DNA of 62,186 nucleotides from the NCBI RefSeq assembly GCF_019049655.1, contig NZ_JAFMOX010000042.1, positions 1 through 62,186 on the forward strand. The letters run 5' to 3'. The DNA is from Rahnella rivi. Its GTDB lineage: Bacteria; Pseudomonadota; Gammaproteobacteria; Enterobacterales; Enterobacteriaceae. Positions 8,108-16,968 of the stretch are shown piece by piece. The stretch's first letter is position 1, and every line of letters begins with the position of its first letter. A program made the position numbers and the translations under genes. The notes under the pieces are model-generated. The model had not been told where the DNA came from, searched no databases, and was given only the letters and a program-made list of their open reading frames with translations.

Positions 8108-9762
8108 GCCGCCTGCCGTTGCTGTAGCCTGAACGCCGCTAACATCAGCGTCAGGCTCAGTAACACCGCCACGGAAGCCATCGCCATGCCGTCGCCCACC
8201 GAACCCTGCTCAAACTGCCGCCAGACAAACACCGATACCGTTTGTACGCCCGCCGGGGAGAGCAGCAGGGAGGTCACCAGTTCACGTGAAGCGACGGCAA
8301 ACACCATCATCATCGCCGCCAGCAGGCTTGGAAACACCAGCGGCAGCAGGATCAGCCGTAAGGTCTGTGCCGCCGTGGCACCATGCACCCGCGCGGCTGC
8401 ATCGAGATTTCCGCCAATCTGTTTCAGCGCTGCGCTGACGTAACGCACCGGATACGGCAGCAGCAAACAGCAATAGGCCAGCAGCAAAATCCCCCAGGTG
8501 TTGTAAGGCGTCACCGGCCAGAAACTGCGGTTCCACGCCAGAATCAACCCGACGCCGACCACAATGCCCGGCAGCGCAGCGGGCAGCAAAGAGAGCCCGT
8601 CGATCCACGCCGCACCGCGAATTTTCCGTACCACCACCAGCCAGGATGCCAGAAAGCCGGTCAGCCCGGCGATCAGCGCCGTGCCCGCCGCCAGACTGAG
8701 GCTGGTGGAGAGCGCCCCGATCGCGTCACCGTGCGCAGCAAACAGCGCGCTGAAATGCCGCAGGGTCAGATTCGAAAGCGCAAGGCCGCCTGAGAGCGTG
8801 CCGGAAAATGCGGTCGCCAGCATCGAAAGCAGCGGCAGCGCGACGGCAATCAGCGCCACCAGTGAAAACAAAATCATCACCGGGATCGTCCGGCCAGCCA
8901 GGGATTTTTGCGTCAGGTCTGCCGGTTTCCCGGTCATACTTTCCACATTTTTACCCGCCAGCACCGCGCGCTGGACGCTGTAAGCACACAGCGCCATCGC
9001 CACCAGCACCAGCGAAAGCACTGCCGCACCGGGCAAATCGATCGGCCAGTCAGCCAGGCGCTGCTCGATGCCGGTGGTCAGCATCAGAATGCCGCTGCGT
9101 GAACCGAGTGCGCCGGGCACGCCGTACTCTTCAATCGACAGCGTGAATGCCAGCAACAGGCTGGACGCCATCGCCGGTAAGGCCATCGGTAACGTGATCC
9201 GCCAGAATGCCCGCCACGGGCCCGCGCCGTGGATCCGCGCCACATCGGCCAGGCGACTGCCGCTGGCGGCCATACTGCGTGAGACGGCGAAATAGACCAC
9301 CGGAAAGATATTCAGCGTCATCACCACGATCATCCCCGGCAGGGAAAACAGGAAATCATTGAGATGCAGCCACGGCAGCAGTTGCTGCACATAACCGTTG
9401 GTCTGCAACGCCAGCATCCACGACAGCGCGGCGATGTAAGGCGGCAGTAAAAAGGGCACCAGAAACAGCACATCCCACAGCCCGGCGCACGGCAGCCGGA
9501 ACAACCCGCGCAGGGCGCCGAGCGGAATACCGACAAGCCCGCTGCATAACGCCACGCCGAGCCCGACCTGTAAGGTCGTACCGATAAGCCCTGAGAGCTG
9601 AGGTTCGGCGAAAACGCGGCGAAATGCGCTGAAAGGTGCATGATAGCTGCTGGTGTCCAGATGCGGAAAAACCGCCTGTAACACCACAAAACTCACCGGT
9701 ATGGCGACCAGCAACAGCAGCGCAAGGCCGGTCACGCCCGGTAAAAAAGCGTTCTTATTCAT
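8104..9762 (-). CDS. Iron(III)-type ABC importer, fused permease (FbpB/SfuB-like)
   Basis: This 552-residue inner-membrane permease is made of two homologous halves of about six segments each. Each half has an EAA-type loop for docking the ATPase (ADVARIHGAGPWRAFWRI and AAARVHGATAAQTLRLIL). It is the third gene of an ATPase-binding protein-permease operon. I start it at ATG 9762 (MNKNAFLPG). The longer reading from TTG 9801 would run through the preceding hairpin. Relatives carry ferric iron or 2-aminoethylphosphonate, and the sequence alone does not decide. Confidence 0.8.
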   Translation of the reverse strand: MNKNAFLPGVTGLALLLLVAIPVSFVVLQAVFPHLDTSSYHAPFSAFRRVFAEPQLSGLIGTTLQVGLGVALCSGLVGIPLGALRGLFRLPCAGLWDVLFLVPFLLPPYIAALSWMLALQTNGYVQQLLPWLHLNDFLFSLPGMIVVMTLNIFPVVYFAVSRSMAASGSRLADVARIHGAGPWRAFWRITLPMALPAMASSLLLAFTLSIEEYGVPGALGSRSGILMLTTGIEQRLADWPIDLPGAAVLSLVLVAMALCAYSVQRAVLAGKNVESMTGKPADLTQKSLAGRTIPVMILFSLVALIAVALPLLSMLATAFSGTLSGGLALSNLTLRHFSALFAAHGDAIGALSTSLSLAAGTALIAGLTGFLASWLVVVRKIRGAAWIDGLSLLPAALPGIVVGVGLILAWNRSFWPVTPYNTWGILLLAYCCLLLPYPVRYVSAALKQIGGNLDAAARVHGATAAQTLRLILLPLVFPSLLAAMMMVFAVASRELVTSLLLSPAGVQTVSVFVWRQFEQGSVGDGMAMASVAVLLSLTLMLAAFRLQQRQAA

Positions 9763-9780
9763 GATTCGGTTCTCAGAAAC

Positions 9781-9809
9781 GGGCTGCGCAACCTGCGGCA
9801 ACGCAGCCC
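9781..9809. other. Intercistronic hairpin between binding protein and permease
   Basis: The stem GGGCTGCG / CGCAGCCC (9781-9788 and 9802-9809) lies in the 55-bp gap. Such hairpins in importer operons commonly protect the upstream message and keep the binding protein in excess over the permease. No T-run follows on the coding strand. Confidence 0.6.
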
Positions 9810-9817
9810 GGCGGGCG

Positions 9818-10798
9818 TTATGGCTGGGCGAACAGTTTTGCGAAACGATCGAGAACGTCTTTACGTGAGGCAGAAGCCTGCGGATCTTCCGGCAACAGCT
9901 TCAGGGATTTGAACAACGGACGTTTGGCGTCGATGTCCGTGCGCGCCGGCATCAGCCAGGCATCCGCCACCAGCTTCTGGCCTTCCGGCGAGAGGGCATA
10001 ATCGATGAAAGCTTTGGCGTCTTTTTGTTGCTGGCTGGATTTGAGGATCATCATCGGGCGCGGGGCAATCACGGTGCCGCTGGCCGGGAAAATCACTTTG
10101 ACCGATTCGCCGTCCTGCATGCTGGCGTAGGAAACGTAATCCACCGCGCCGAACACTGCCGCTTTCGCGCCCTGTAACACCGGCGTCAGCGCCTGCGCGT
10201 TCGGCCCGGCGATAATCATGCCGTTGGCTTTCAGGTCATCAAATAATTGCCATGCCTGCTGGGCGTGGGCATTTTGTAACCCGATCAGCAAATCCAGCGA
10301 GGCGCCGGAAAGAGAGGGGTCCGGCGTGGTGACTTTGTCTTTGAACTCCGGTTTGGTCAGGTCGCCCCAGTCTTTCGGTTCCGGGGTGCCGCTTTTGGTG
10401 TTCCACACAATGCCCAGCGCGGAAATGCCCTGCGCGACGTAATACGACGTTTTAAACTGCGCCGGCACCTGTTCTGCGTTCGGGCTCTGGTATTGCAGCA
10501 GCCAGCCGCGCTGTTCGAGATCGGTCGCGGTGTCCCACGAGGCGGAAATCAGGACGTCAGCGCGCGGATTGGCCTGTTCGGCTTCCAGTCGCGCCATCAC
10601 TTTGCCGGTGGTTGCCTGAAAAACATCGACTTTCACGCCGGTCTGTTTTTCATAGCCTGCCGCCAGTTTTTTAGCCAGCGAACCCGGCCCGGCGGTATAG
10701 AGGGTCAGCGCCTGGGCGCTGCCTGCTGCCATTGCGAGAGAAAGAGTCATTGCGGTGATTACGCCTGTTTTGGTTCCGGAAAATCGTGTGCGATTCAT
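9818..10798 (-). CDS. ABC importer periplasmic binding protein, family 1 (ferric/phosphonate type)
   Basis: This 326-residue protein has a signal peptide (MNRTRFSGTKTGV..., cleavage near AQALTLYTAG). It is followed by the two-lobed family 1 fold seen in ferric-binding and 2-aminoethylphosphonate-binding proteins, for example TGVKVDVFQATTGKVMARLE and the late tyrosine and aromatic positions DYVSYASM and FIDYALSPEGQ. It lies 20 bp after the ATPase gene and ahead of the permease. No Fur box is visible upstream of the operon, which argues against a simple ferric system. Confidence 0.8.
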   Translation of the reverse strand: MNRTRFSGTKTGVITAMTLSLAMAAGSAQALTLYTAGPGSLAKKLAAGYEKQTGVKVDVFQATTGKVMARLEAEQANPRADVLISASWDTATDLEQRGWLLQYQSPNAEQVPAQFKTSYYVAQGISALGIVWNTKSGTPEPKDWGDLTKPEFKDKVTTPDPSLSGASLDLLIGLQNAHAQQAWQLFDDLKANGMIIAGPNAQALTPVLQGAKAAVFGAVDYVSYASMQDGESVKVIFPASGTVIAPRPMMILKSSQQQKDAKAFIDYALSPEGQKLVADAWLMPARTDIDAKRPLFKSLKLLPEDPQASASRKDVLDRFAKLFAQP

Positions 10799-10818
10799 GT
10801 GTGTAATTCCATCAGAGG

Positions 10819-11568
10819 TTAAGCAACAAAAGGGGAAACGACGGAGGTGTCATTCAGGTCAATGCTGGCGATAGCGCCCTGATCCATGCGTGCGATCCGG
10901 TGAGCCAGGGCGCGGGCTTCGTGATGATCGTGGGTGACATACACCGCCGTGGTGCCGAGCTGGCGCAGCAGCGTTGCCATCTCTTCGCACAGGCTTTCGC
11001 GCAGGTCGCGATCAAGATTGGACAGCGGTTCGTCGAACAGCAAAATGCGCGGCTCGGCGACAATCGCCCGCGCCAGTGCCACACGCTGTTGCTGCCCGCC
11101 GGAAAGCTCGGCAGGACGACGGGAGGCGAAATCGGCCAGGCCGACCCGATCCAGCGCGGCCATCACTTTCTCGTGGCGGGCTGCGCCGCGAATACCGCGC
11201 ATTTGCAGCGGAAACGCGACGTTTTGCCCGACGCTCATGTGCGGCCACAGTGCGTAATCCTGAAAAGCCATGCCGAGATTGCGTTGTTCCGGCGGCAGAC
11301 TGAACGTTCCGCTGGCAACGACGTTGCCGTCAAAACAGATCTGTCCTGAGGCGGGATGCAATAAACCGGCGAGCATTTTCAGCAGCGTGCTTTTGCCGCA
11401 ACCCGAAGGGCCGAGGAGGGCGAGGATCGTGCCTGAAGGCACCGAAAGATTGACGTGATTGAGTACCCGGTTGCTCCCGAAAAAATGGGACACCTGATGG
11501 ATGGCGATAGCGGGGGGAGAAGCAATGCGCGGTGGCGCATTCCCGCCGGTAAAAGCTGGAATGTTCAT
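10819..11568 (-). CDS. ABC importer ATPase (short PotA/FbpC-type)
   Basis: This 249-residue ATPase has Walker A ([12 protein letters not shown]), signature (LSGGQQQRVALARAI), Walker B (RILLFDEPLSNLD) and the switch histidine (YVTHDHHEA). It lacks the roughly 100-residue C-terminal TOBE region usual in FbpC or SfuC, so it is short for that family. I start at ATG 11568 (MNIPAFTGG), which has AGAGGA upstream. The frame is open to 11685 but that part looks unlike protein. It is the first gene of its operon, separated from hutG by a hairpin. Confidence 0.8.
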   Translation of the reverse strand: MNIPAFTGGNAPPRIASPPAIAIHQVSHFFGSNRVLNHVNLSVPSGTILALLGPSGCGKSTLLKMLAGLLHPASGQICFDGNVVASGTFSLPPEQRNLGMAFQDYALWPHMSVGQNVAFPLQMRGIRGAARHEKVMAALDRVGLADFASRRPAELSGGQQQRVALARAIVAEPRILLFDEPLSNLDRDLRESLCEEMATLLRQLGTTAVYVTHDHHEARALAHRIARMDQGAIASIDLNDTSVVSPFVA

Positions 11569-11654
11569 GACGGTACTATCCTCTTTGGGACTTTTTGGTG
11601 AGATGAGCCTAAAGAGATTATGTGACGGGGAAATGACAGCAGGCGCTGCGCGGG

Positions 11655-11686
11655 AAAACGGAGGGTGCAGGCCGGAAACCTGCACC
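11655..11686 (-). terminator. Probable terminator after hutG
   Basis: The stem GGTGCAGG / CCTGCACC (11664-11671 and 11679-11686) has a 7-base loop and is followed on the minus strand by CTCCGTTTTCCC. The U-run is short, so termination may be partial. It separates hutIG from the ABC importer genes on the same strand. Confidence 0.55.
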
Positions 11687-11694
11687 GCAAAGGG

Positions 11695-12519
11695 TTAACG
11701 GTAGTGCGACTCTCCCCATGCCAGCATGCCCGCCAGCAGCGGTTTCAGCACGCCCTGAAGTTCGGTGGCTTTGTCTTCGGACCAGGCAAAGGGCTCGATT
11801 TCTTCCATGTAATTTACCTGTGCCAGCTCCAGCTGAACCGCGTGCTGGTCGGCCTGCGGCTGCCCGTACTCGCGGGTGATGTATCCGCCTTTAAAACGCC
11901 CGTTGAGCACGTGGCTAAACCGCGTTTGTTGCAGGCAACAGCCTTCCACCGCGTCGCTCAGCCCCGGCAGGCAGCTCGCGCCGTCGTTGGTGCCCAGATT
12001 GAGATCCGGCAGTTTACCCTCGAAAAGCCGCGGAATGCGCGAGGCGATGGAGTGCGCATCAAACAGCAACGCATAGCCAAATTCCTGTTTCATCCGCGCC
12101 AGTTCCGCCTGAAGGGTCTGATGATACGGCTGCCAGATTTGCGCCAGATACTGCTGACGCTGTGCGGCGGTTGGTTCCATGCCGGGTTTAAAGGTCGGGC
12201 GTCCGTCGAACAAGGTATCGGGGAACAGCCCGGTTGTGGCCGTGGCATAAAGCGGTGTGTCGTCCGCCGGGCGGTTGAGATCAATCACAAAGCGTGAATA
12301 TTCACCCACCAGAATGCTGGCACCGAGCGCGCGCGCAAAATCGTACAGGCGGGGAATATGCCAGTCGGTATCAGACAACGGCAGCGCCGCATCCGTCAGA
12401 CCACTGGCGACTTCCGGCGTCAGGTGCGTGCCTGCGTGAGGAATGCTGATCAGCAACGGCGCAGTTCCCCGGATAAAATGGTAAGGATTGGCGATAACGT
12501 GATTAGCTGAAAGGCTCAT
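11695..12519 (-). CDS. hutG: N-formylglutamate amidohydrolase HutG
   Basis: HutG catalyses the last step of the five-step histidine pathway, N-formylglutamate plus water to glutamate plus formate. The 274-residue protein has the zinc-site motifs of the family: SIPHAGTH (about residues 24-31), [11 protein letters not shown] and LLFDAHSI. Its sequence is unlike the arginase-type HutG (formiminoglutamase) of the four-step pathway, and hutF in the same cluster confirms the five-step route. Its start overlaps the hutI stop by 4 bp (ATGA), so the two genes are translationally coupled. Confidence 0.92.
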   Translation of the reverse strand: MSLSANHVIANPYHFIRGTAPLLISIPHAGTHLTPEVASGLTDAALPLSDTDWHIPRLYDFARALGASILVGEYSRFVIDLNRPADDTPLYATATTGLFPDTLFDGRPTFKPGMEPTAAQRQQYLAQIWQPYHQTLQAELARMKQEFGYALLFDAHSIASRIPRLFEGKLPDLNLGTNDGASCLPGLSDAVEGCCLQQTRFSHVLNGRFKGGYITREYGQPQADQHAVQLELAQVNYMEEIEPFAWSEDKATELQGVLKPLLAGMLAWGESHYR

Positions 12520-13775
12520 AAACGAACGTCTCCACGGGAGTGACCACGATAAACAACGGTGCAGGGCAGCTGACCACCCAGCCAGTAAACCAGCTCAGCC
12601 GGACGCGAAAGCGGCCAGTGAATAAAATCGGCGACTTTTCCCACCTCCAGCGTGCCGTGTGTGGCCTGCAAACCCAGCGCGCGTGCGCCGTGACAGGTCA
12701 CGCCTGCCAGCGCTTCCTCCGGCGTGAGGCGAAACAGCGTGCAGCCCATATTCAGCATTAAACGCAGGGAAAGGGCGGGCGACGTGCCCGGATTGGCATC
12801 ACTGGCCAGCGCCATCGGCACGCCGTGCTGGCGAAAGAGGGCGACGGGCGGGCACTGCGTTTCGCGCAGCAGGTAATACGCGCCCGGCAGCAACACCGCC
12901 ACGGTACCGCTGGCCGCCATGGCGATAGCGTCGGCGTCGGTGGCGTATTCGAGATGATCGGCAGACAGCGCGTGATGACGTGCGGCCAGCGCGCTGCCGT
13001 GCAGGGAAGAGAGTTGTTCAGCATGAATTTTCACCGGCAGGCCGAGAGCCTGAGCGGCAGTGAAAACCCGCTCGACCTGTTCCGGCGAGAACGCCAGGTG
13101 TTCGCAAAAGGCATCCACGGCGTCCGCCAGGTGTTCTCTGGCAACCACCGGCAGCAGGGTGTCACAAATCAGCTGAATGTAATCATCAGCCCGGCCTTTG
13201 AACTCCGGCGGCAGAGCGTGCGCGGCAAGACAGGTGGATTTCACCTCCACCGGCAACATGTGCCCCAGCCTGCGGATCACCCGCAGCATTTTGATTTCGC
13301 TTTCCACGCTCAGGCCGTAACCCGATTTAATCTCCACGCAGGTTACGCCCTCGGCCAGCAGCGGTTGCAGGCGGAACAATGCCTGCGCCAGCAGTTCCTC
13401 CTCGCTGGCCGCGCGGGTAGCGTTCACCGTCGATAAAATTCCGCCGCCTGCCGCCGCAATGTCCGCGTAGCTCACGCCGTTCAGACGTTGCTCGAACTCT
13501 GCGCTGCGGTCACCGCCGAAAACCAGATGGGTATGGCAGTCAACCAGCCCCGGCGTGATGATCCCGCCTGAAAACGCATGTTCCACGGCGCCGGGAAAAT
13601 CCGGGCAGTCAGCCTCGCTGCCGACCCAGAGAATGTGGCCGTCGCGCACGGCGATCACGCCGTTTTCGATCAGGTTATAGTGCCCGTCCTGCATGGTGAC
13701 CAGCGTGGCACCACGCCATACGCTGTCACAATCGCGGGAGGGGGCAGAAGAGTGCGGGGACGTTGTTACCGGCAT
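12516..13775 (-). CDS. hutI: Imidazolonepropionase HutI
   Basis: HutI hydrolyses 4-imidazolone-5-propionate to N-formimino-glutamate. The 419-residue metal-dependent amidohydrolase has the metal motif [13 protein letters not shown], the substrate loop KSGYGL, HAEQLS and [10 protein letters not shown] choose ATG 13775 ([10 protein letters not shown]), which has TGGAG 8 bases upstream. The ATG at 13814 would put translation against the HutC box at 13816. hutI and hutG form one operon on the minus strand, upstream of the terminator after hutG. Confidence 0.93.
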   Translation of the reverse strand: MPVTTSPHSSAPSRDCDSVWRGATLVTMQDGHYNLIENGVIAVRDGHILWVGSEADCPDFPGAVEHAFSGGIITPGLVDCHTHLVFGGDRSAEFEQRLNGVSYADIAAAGGGILSTVNATRAASEEELLAQALFRLQPLLAEGVTCVEIKSGYGLSVESEIKMLRVIRRLGHMLPVEVKSTCLAAHALPPEFKGRADDYIQLICDTLLPVVAREHLADAVDAFCEHLAFSPEQVERVFTAAQALGLPVKIHAEQLSSLHGSALAARHHALSADHLEYATDADAIAMAASGTVAVLLPGAYYLLRETQCPPVALFRQHGVPMALASDANPGTSPALSLRLMLNMGCTLFRLTPEEALAGVTCHGARALGLQATHGTLEVGKVADFIHWPLSRPAELVYWLGGQLPCTVVYRGHSRGDVRL

Positions 13776-13815
13776 GGCAGGCTCCAGGTGGCGATCAATT
13801 GTCGGGATAATCATC

Positions 13816-13827
13816 TTGTATAGACAA
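13816..13827. promoter_or_regulatory. HutC operator upstream of hutIG
   Basis: TTGTATAGACAA is the reverse-strand relative of the boxes before hutF and hutH. It is flanked by C and CT (cTTGTATAGACAAct). It lies about 40 bp before the chosen hutI start, in the expected promoter region. Confidence 0.75.
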
Positions 13828-13876
13828 CTAAAGTCAACCTAGCGCATTCGCCGATAACCGGCAAGCGAAAAGCCGC

Positions 13877-14677
13877 TTAACCGTGACTGGTGAAACGTCC
13901 GAACAGCTGATAACGGGAACCGGGATAAATCAGACGTGCCGAGGTGACCACGCGGTTGCCGCTCCAGGTGCGGCGATGGATCAGCAAACAAGGCTCATGT
14001 TCACCCAGTTGCAACAGCTCCCGCTGTTCGTCGCTGGCACTGATGGCTTCAACGCGGTGCTCACCGGCGGTCAGCGGCGCAATGGTCATCAGATACGTGT
14101 ACGGCGACTGTTTGTTCAGCACTTCCTGCAGATAGTCCGGCGCAGTCTCGGGGTTGACGAAACGTTCTTCAATCTGCACCGGCACCCGGTCTTCGTAATG
14201 GACAATTTGCGAATAGAACAGGATCGCGCCGGGGGCGATTTCCATTTGCTGCGCCTGAGCGGCATCGGCCAGCCGCGCTTCGCACACCAGAATTTTGCTG
14301 TCATGGCGATGGCCGCGCCGGGCGATTTCATCGGCAATGTTGTGCACTTCCAGCATCGGGGTGTAAGCCTTGGCTTCGGCAACGAACGTGCCGACACCCT
14401 GCATGCGGATCAGAAAACCTTCGCTGGTCAGTTCTCGCAGCGCCCGGTTGATGGTCATGCGGCTGACGCCCAGTTCGTTCACCAGTTCGCTTTCCGACGG
14501 CACACGCTGATGCGGTTTCCACACGCCTGCGCGGATCTGGCTGATGATCGCCTGTTTGACGCGCTGATAGATCGGGGCGGGGGTGTCGCTCATCGCGGCG
14601 GCCAGTTCGGACAATGTCTGCTGGGACACTCCCTGTTGCGCTGCACCGTACTGCAAAAGTGGCGTCGGCTCCGACAT
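13877..14677 (-). CDS. hutC: Histidine-utilisation repressor HutC (GntR family)
   Basis: HutC binds hut operators and is released by urocanate. The 266-residue protein has a GntR-type winged helix-turn-helix (PIYQRVKQAIISQIRAGVW, SESELVNELGVSRMTINRAL) and a UbiC-like effector domain (ILFYSQIVHYEDRVPVQIEE). The frame is open to 14818. I start at ATG 14677 (MSEPTPLLQ), which has GAGGT 8 bases upstream. It lies between hutI and hutF, with one HutC box on each side. Confidence 0.9.
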   Translation of the reverse strand: MSEPTPLLQYGAAQQGVSQQTLSELAAAMSDTPAPIYQRVKQAIISQIRAGVWKPHQRVPSESELVNELGVSRMTINRALRELTSEGFLIRMQGVGTFVAEAKAYTPMLEVHNIADEIARRGHRHDSKILVCEARLADAAQAQQMEIAPGAILFYSQIVHYEDRVPVQIEERFVNPETAPDYLQEVLNKQSPYTYLMTIAPLTAGEHRVEAISASDEQRELLQLGEHEPCLLIHRRTWSGNRVVTSARLIYPGSRYQLFGRFTSHG

Positions 14678-14869
14678 GTCTTTTACCTCGTTCATTGAGT
14701 TTTCAACGCTCTTCATTTCACACGCATTGTCAGATGTGCAATGGCTGAATGGGATCCCTGATACAGCCCCGTAGTGTCCACCACGGGCAGGCAAACGAAA
14801 AGAGGACGACGGAAACAAAAATCAAAAAAATTCCTGTTGCAAGTTTACAGCGCAATCAGGCATATGTAT

Positions 14870-14881
14870 ATGTATAGACAA
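14870..14881. promoter_or_regulatory. HutC operator in the hutC-hutF intergenic region
   Basis: ATGTATAGACAA matches the other two boxes (consensus TTGTCTATACAA on the opposite strand). It lies 60 bp before hutF in the 264-bp region between hutC and hutF. It could control hutF, hutC or both. Confidence 0.7.
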
Positions 14882-14941
14882 GTTGCTCAAAACTTTCTCA
14901 CATCGGGTTTTATTTCCCCATGTTTAATCAGGAACGATGTC

Positions 14942-16315
14942 ATGGCTGCTTATTTTGCTTCACGCGCTTTACTCGCCGAAGGCTGGGCGCACGATGTACG
15001 TCTGGACGTGGATGCTGCCGGAATGCTGACGGCGGTCACCGCAGGCAGCGATTCGCAAGACTGCATCAGGCTGTCAGGGCCGGTTGTGCCGGGAATGCCT
15101 AACCTGCATTCGCATGCTTTCCAGCGGGTGATGGCCGGTCTGGCGGAAGTCGCCGGGGATCCGCAGGACAGTTTCTGGACATGGCGCGACCTGATGTATC
15201 GCATGGTGCAGCGCCTGACGCCGGAGCAAACCGGTATCATCGCCCGCCAGCTGTACATCGAAATGCTCAGGGGCGGTTATACCCAGGTCGCCGAATTCCA
15301 CTATCTGCACAATGATGTCAGCGGGCAGCCGTATGCCGATCGCGGTGAAATGACCGCGCAGTTAAGTGCCGCGGCGGAGCAGGCAGGCATCGGTCTGACG
15401 CTGCTGCCGGTGCTGTATCGCTACGCAGGATTTGGCGGGCAGCCTGCGCAGCCCGGCCAGAAACGCTTTATTCAGGATGTGGACGGCTATCTGCAACAGC
15501 AGGCGGTGGTTCGCCAGCAGCTCAGCGGCAAACCTCTGCAAAATAGCGGGCTGTGCTTTCACTCCCTGCGCGCGGTGACCCTCGGGCAAATGCGTGAGGT
15601 GCTGGCAGCGGGCGATGCGCACTCGCCGGTGCATATCCACATTGCCGAACAGCTGAAAGAAGTGAACGACTGCCTCGGCTGGAGCGGACAGCGTCCGATC
15701 ACCTGGCTTTACGATAATCTCGATATTGACCGCCGCTGGTGTCTTATTCACGCCACCCATGCCGACCGTTTTGAGCTTGCCAGCATGGCGAAAAGCGGTG
15801 CTGTCGCCGGATTATGCCCGACGACGGAAGCCAATTTAGGCGACGGTATTTTCCCCGGTGTGGAGTACCTCGGGCACCAGGGCCGCTGGGGCATCGGCTC
15901 CGACAGCCACGTTTCGCTCAACGTCGTGGAAGAACTGCGCTGGTTTGAATACGGCCAGCGTCTGCGCGATCAGCGCCGTAACCGTCTGACGCTGGCACAT
16001 CAACACTCGGTGGGTGATGTGCTGTATTCACAGGCTTTACAGGGCGGGGCGCAGGCGTGCGGCGTTAGTATTGGCAAACTCGCCAGCGGTTTTCGCGCCG
16101 ACTGGCTGGTGCTGGACGGCAACGATCCTTATCTGGCGGCTGCTAAAAACAGTGAGCTGCTCAACCGCTGGCTGTTTGCCGGTCACGCCGGGCAAATCCG
16201 CGACGTTTATGTCGGGGGGATTGCCCGGATTATTGACGGACAACACGCGCAGCAACAGGCCGCCGCCGCAGATTTCCTGCGGGTGCTGAAGCAACTGGCG
16301 GAGGACGTCGCATGA
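14942..16315 (+). CDS. hutF: Formimidoylglutamate deiminase HutF
   Basis: HutF converts N-formimino-L-glutamate to N-formyl-L-glutamate and ammonia, the step that marks the five-step pathway. The 457-residue amidohydrolase has the metal and substrate motifs NLHSHAFQRVMAG, HIHIAEQ, HATHAD and GSDSHVSLNVVEE. I start at ATG 14942 (MAAYFASRALLAEG), with AGGA 8 bases upstream. The open frame upstream to 14774 covers the operator region and is not protein-like. Its stop overlaps the hutD start by 4 bp. Confidence 0.93.
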   Translation: MAAYFASRALLAEGWAHDVRLDVDAAGMLTAVTAGSDSQDCIRLSGPVVPGMPNLHSHAFQRVMAGLAEVAGDPQDSFWTWRDLMYRMVQRLTPEQTGIIARQLYIEMLRGGYTQVAEFHYLHNDVSGQPYADRGEMTAQLSAAAEQAGIGLTLLPVLYRYAGFGGQPAQPGQKRFIQDVDGYLQQQAVVRQQLSGKPLQNSGLCFHSLRAVTLGQMREVLAAGDAHSPVHIHIAEQLKEVNDCLGWSGQRPITWLYDNLDIDRRWCLIHATHADRFELASMAKSGAVAGLCPTTEANLGDGIFPGVEYLGHQGRWGIGSDSHVSLNVVEELRWFEYGQRLRDQRRNRLTLAHQHSVGDVLYSQALQGGAQACGVSIGKLASGFRADWLVLDGNDPYLAAAKNSELLNRWLFAGHAGQIRDVYVGGIARIIDGQHAQQQAAAADFLRVLKQLAEDVA

Positions 16316-16887
16316 CCGGCTGGCAGCATTTCACCTTCGCCGGACTGCCGGTCACCCTCTGGCGTAACGGCGGTGGGGAAACCCGCGAAATCCTCAGCGC
16401 TGCGCAAGGAAACGCAGATTTTGACTGGCGCGCCAGCATCGCCACTATCGCGCAGGACGGCCCGTTTTCAGCTTTTCCCGGCATTGACCGCTCTATCACT
16501 TTGCTTTCCGGCGCAGGCGCACAGTTGCTCGCGCCACCGGACATCAGCCACTCCCTGACCCGCGCCGGTGAACCCTTTGCTTTCCCCGGCGAACTGGCGA
16601 TCACCGCACGTCTCACCGCAGGCGTCACCACCGATTTCAACATCATGACGCGCCGCGCGGTGTGCCATGCGCAGGTGATTGCCGCACGGGAAACGCTGTC
16701 AGTTTCCACCGATCAGAGCGGTGTGATCTATGTTGTGAGCGGTGAATGGCAGATGCCGGACGGACGGCGCATCAGGCAGGGAGAAGGGTTTTGCCGGGCC
16801 ACACCGGCTGCCCGCGCAGACACCGCCCGGATACATACAGAACACCCGGACAGCCTGCTGCTCTGGGCCGCGATCGTCTTTCACTAA
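16312..16887 (+). CDS. hutD: HutD family protein
   Basis: This 191-residue cupin-fold HutD protein contains the conserved WRNGGGETREI segment near residue 20, then ASIATIAQDGPFSAFPGIDR. HutD has no demonstrated enzyme activity. In Pseudomonas it is thought to limit hut expression, perhaps by binding formylglutamate. It is translationally coupled to hutF by the ATGA overlap. hutH follows after 81 bp with its own HutC box. Confidence 0.88.
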   Translation: MTGWQHFTFAGLPVTLWRNGGGETREILSAAQGNADFDWRASIATIAQDGPFSAFPGIDRSITLLSGAGAQLLAPPDISHSLTRAGEPFAFPGELAITARLTAGVTTDFNIMTRRAVCHAQVIAARETLSVSTDQSGVIYVVSGEWQMPDGRRIRQGEGFCRATPAARADTARIHTEHPDSLLLWAAIVFH

Positions 16888-16947
16888 TCAGTAGCGTACA
16901 GCCACCCGACAGGCTCCGGTCTGGTTAGGGTGAACTCTTAGCTTCAC

Positions 16948-16959
16948 TTGTCTATACAG
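16948..16959. promoter_or_regulatory. HutC operator before hutHU
   Basis: TTGTCTATACAG lies 9 bp upstream of the hutH start codon. It is the third copy of the same box in the cluster. Its position next to the start implies that repressor binding blocks elongation or overlaps the transcription start. Confidence 0.75.
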
Positions 16960-16968
16960 GAATAGATT

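Noticed and set aside
12825..13436. 203-codon plus-strand frame inside hutI
   Set aside because: Antisense shadow of a well-supported gene. It has no domain and its composition follows hutI codon positions.
13883..14698. 271-codon plus-strand frame antisense to hutC
   Set aside because: It mirrors hutC almost completely and shows no family features.
14774..14941. Upstream extension of HutF
   Set aside because: It covers the HutC operator and promoter region. ATG 14942 has its own ribosome site and fits the family length.
16931..16948. CRP site before hutH (GTGAA...TTCAC)
   Set aside because: The half-sites are too far apart for the CRP consensus.
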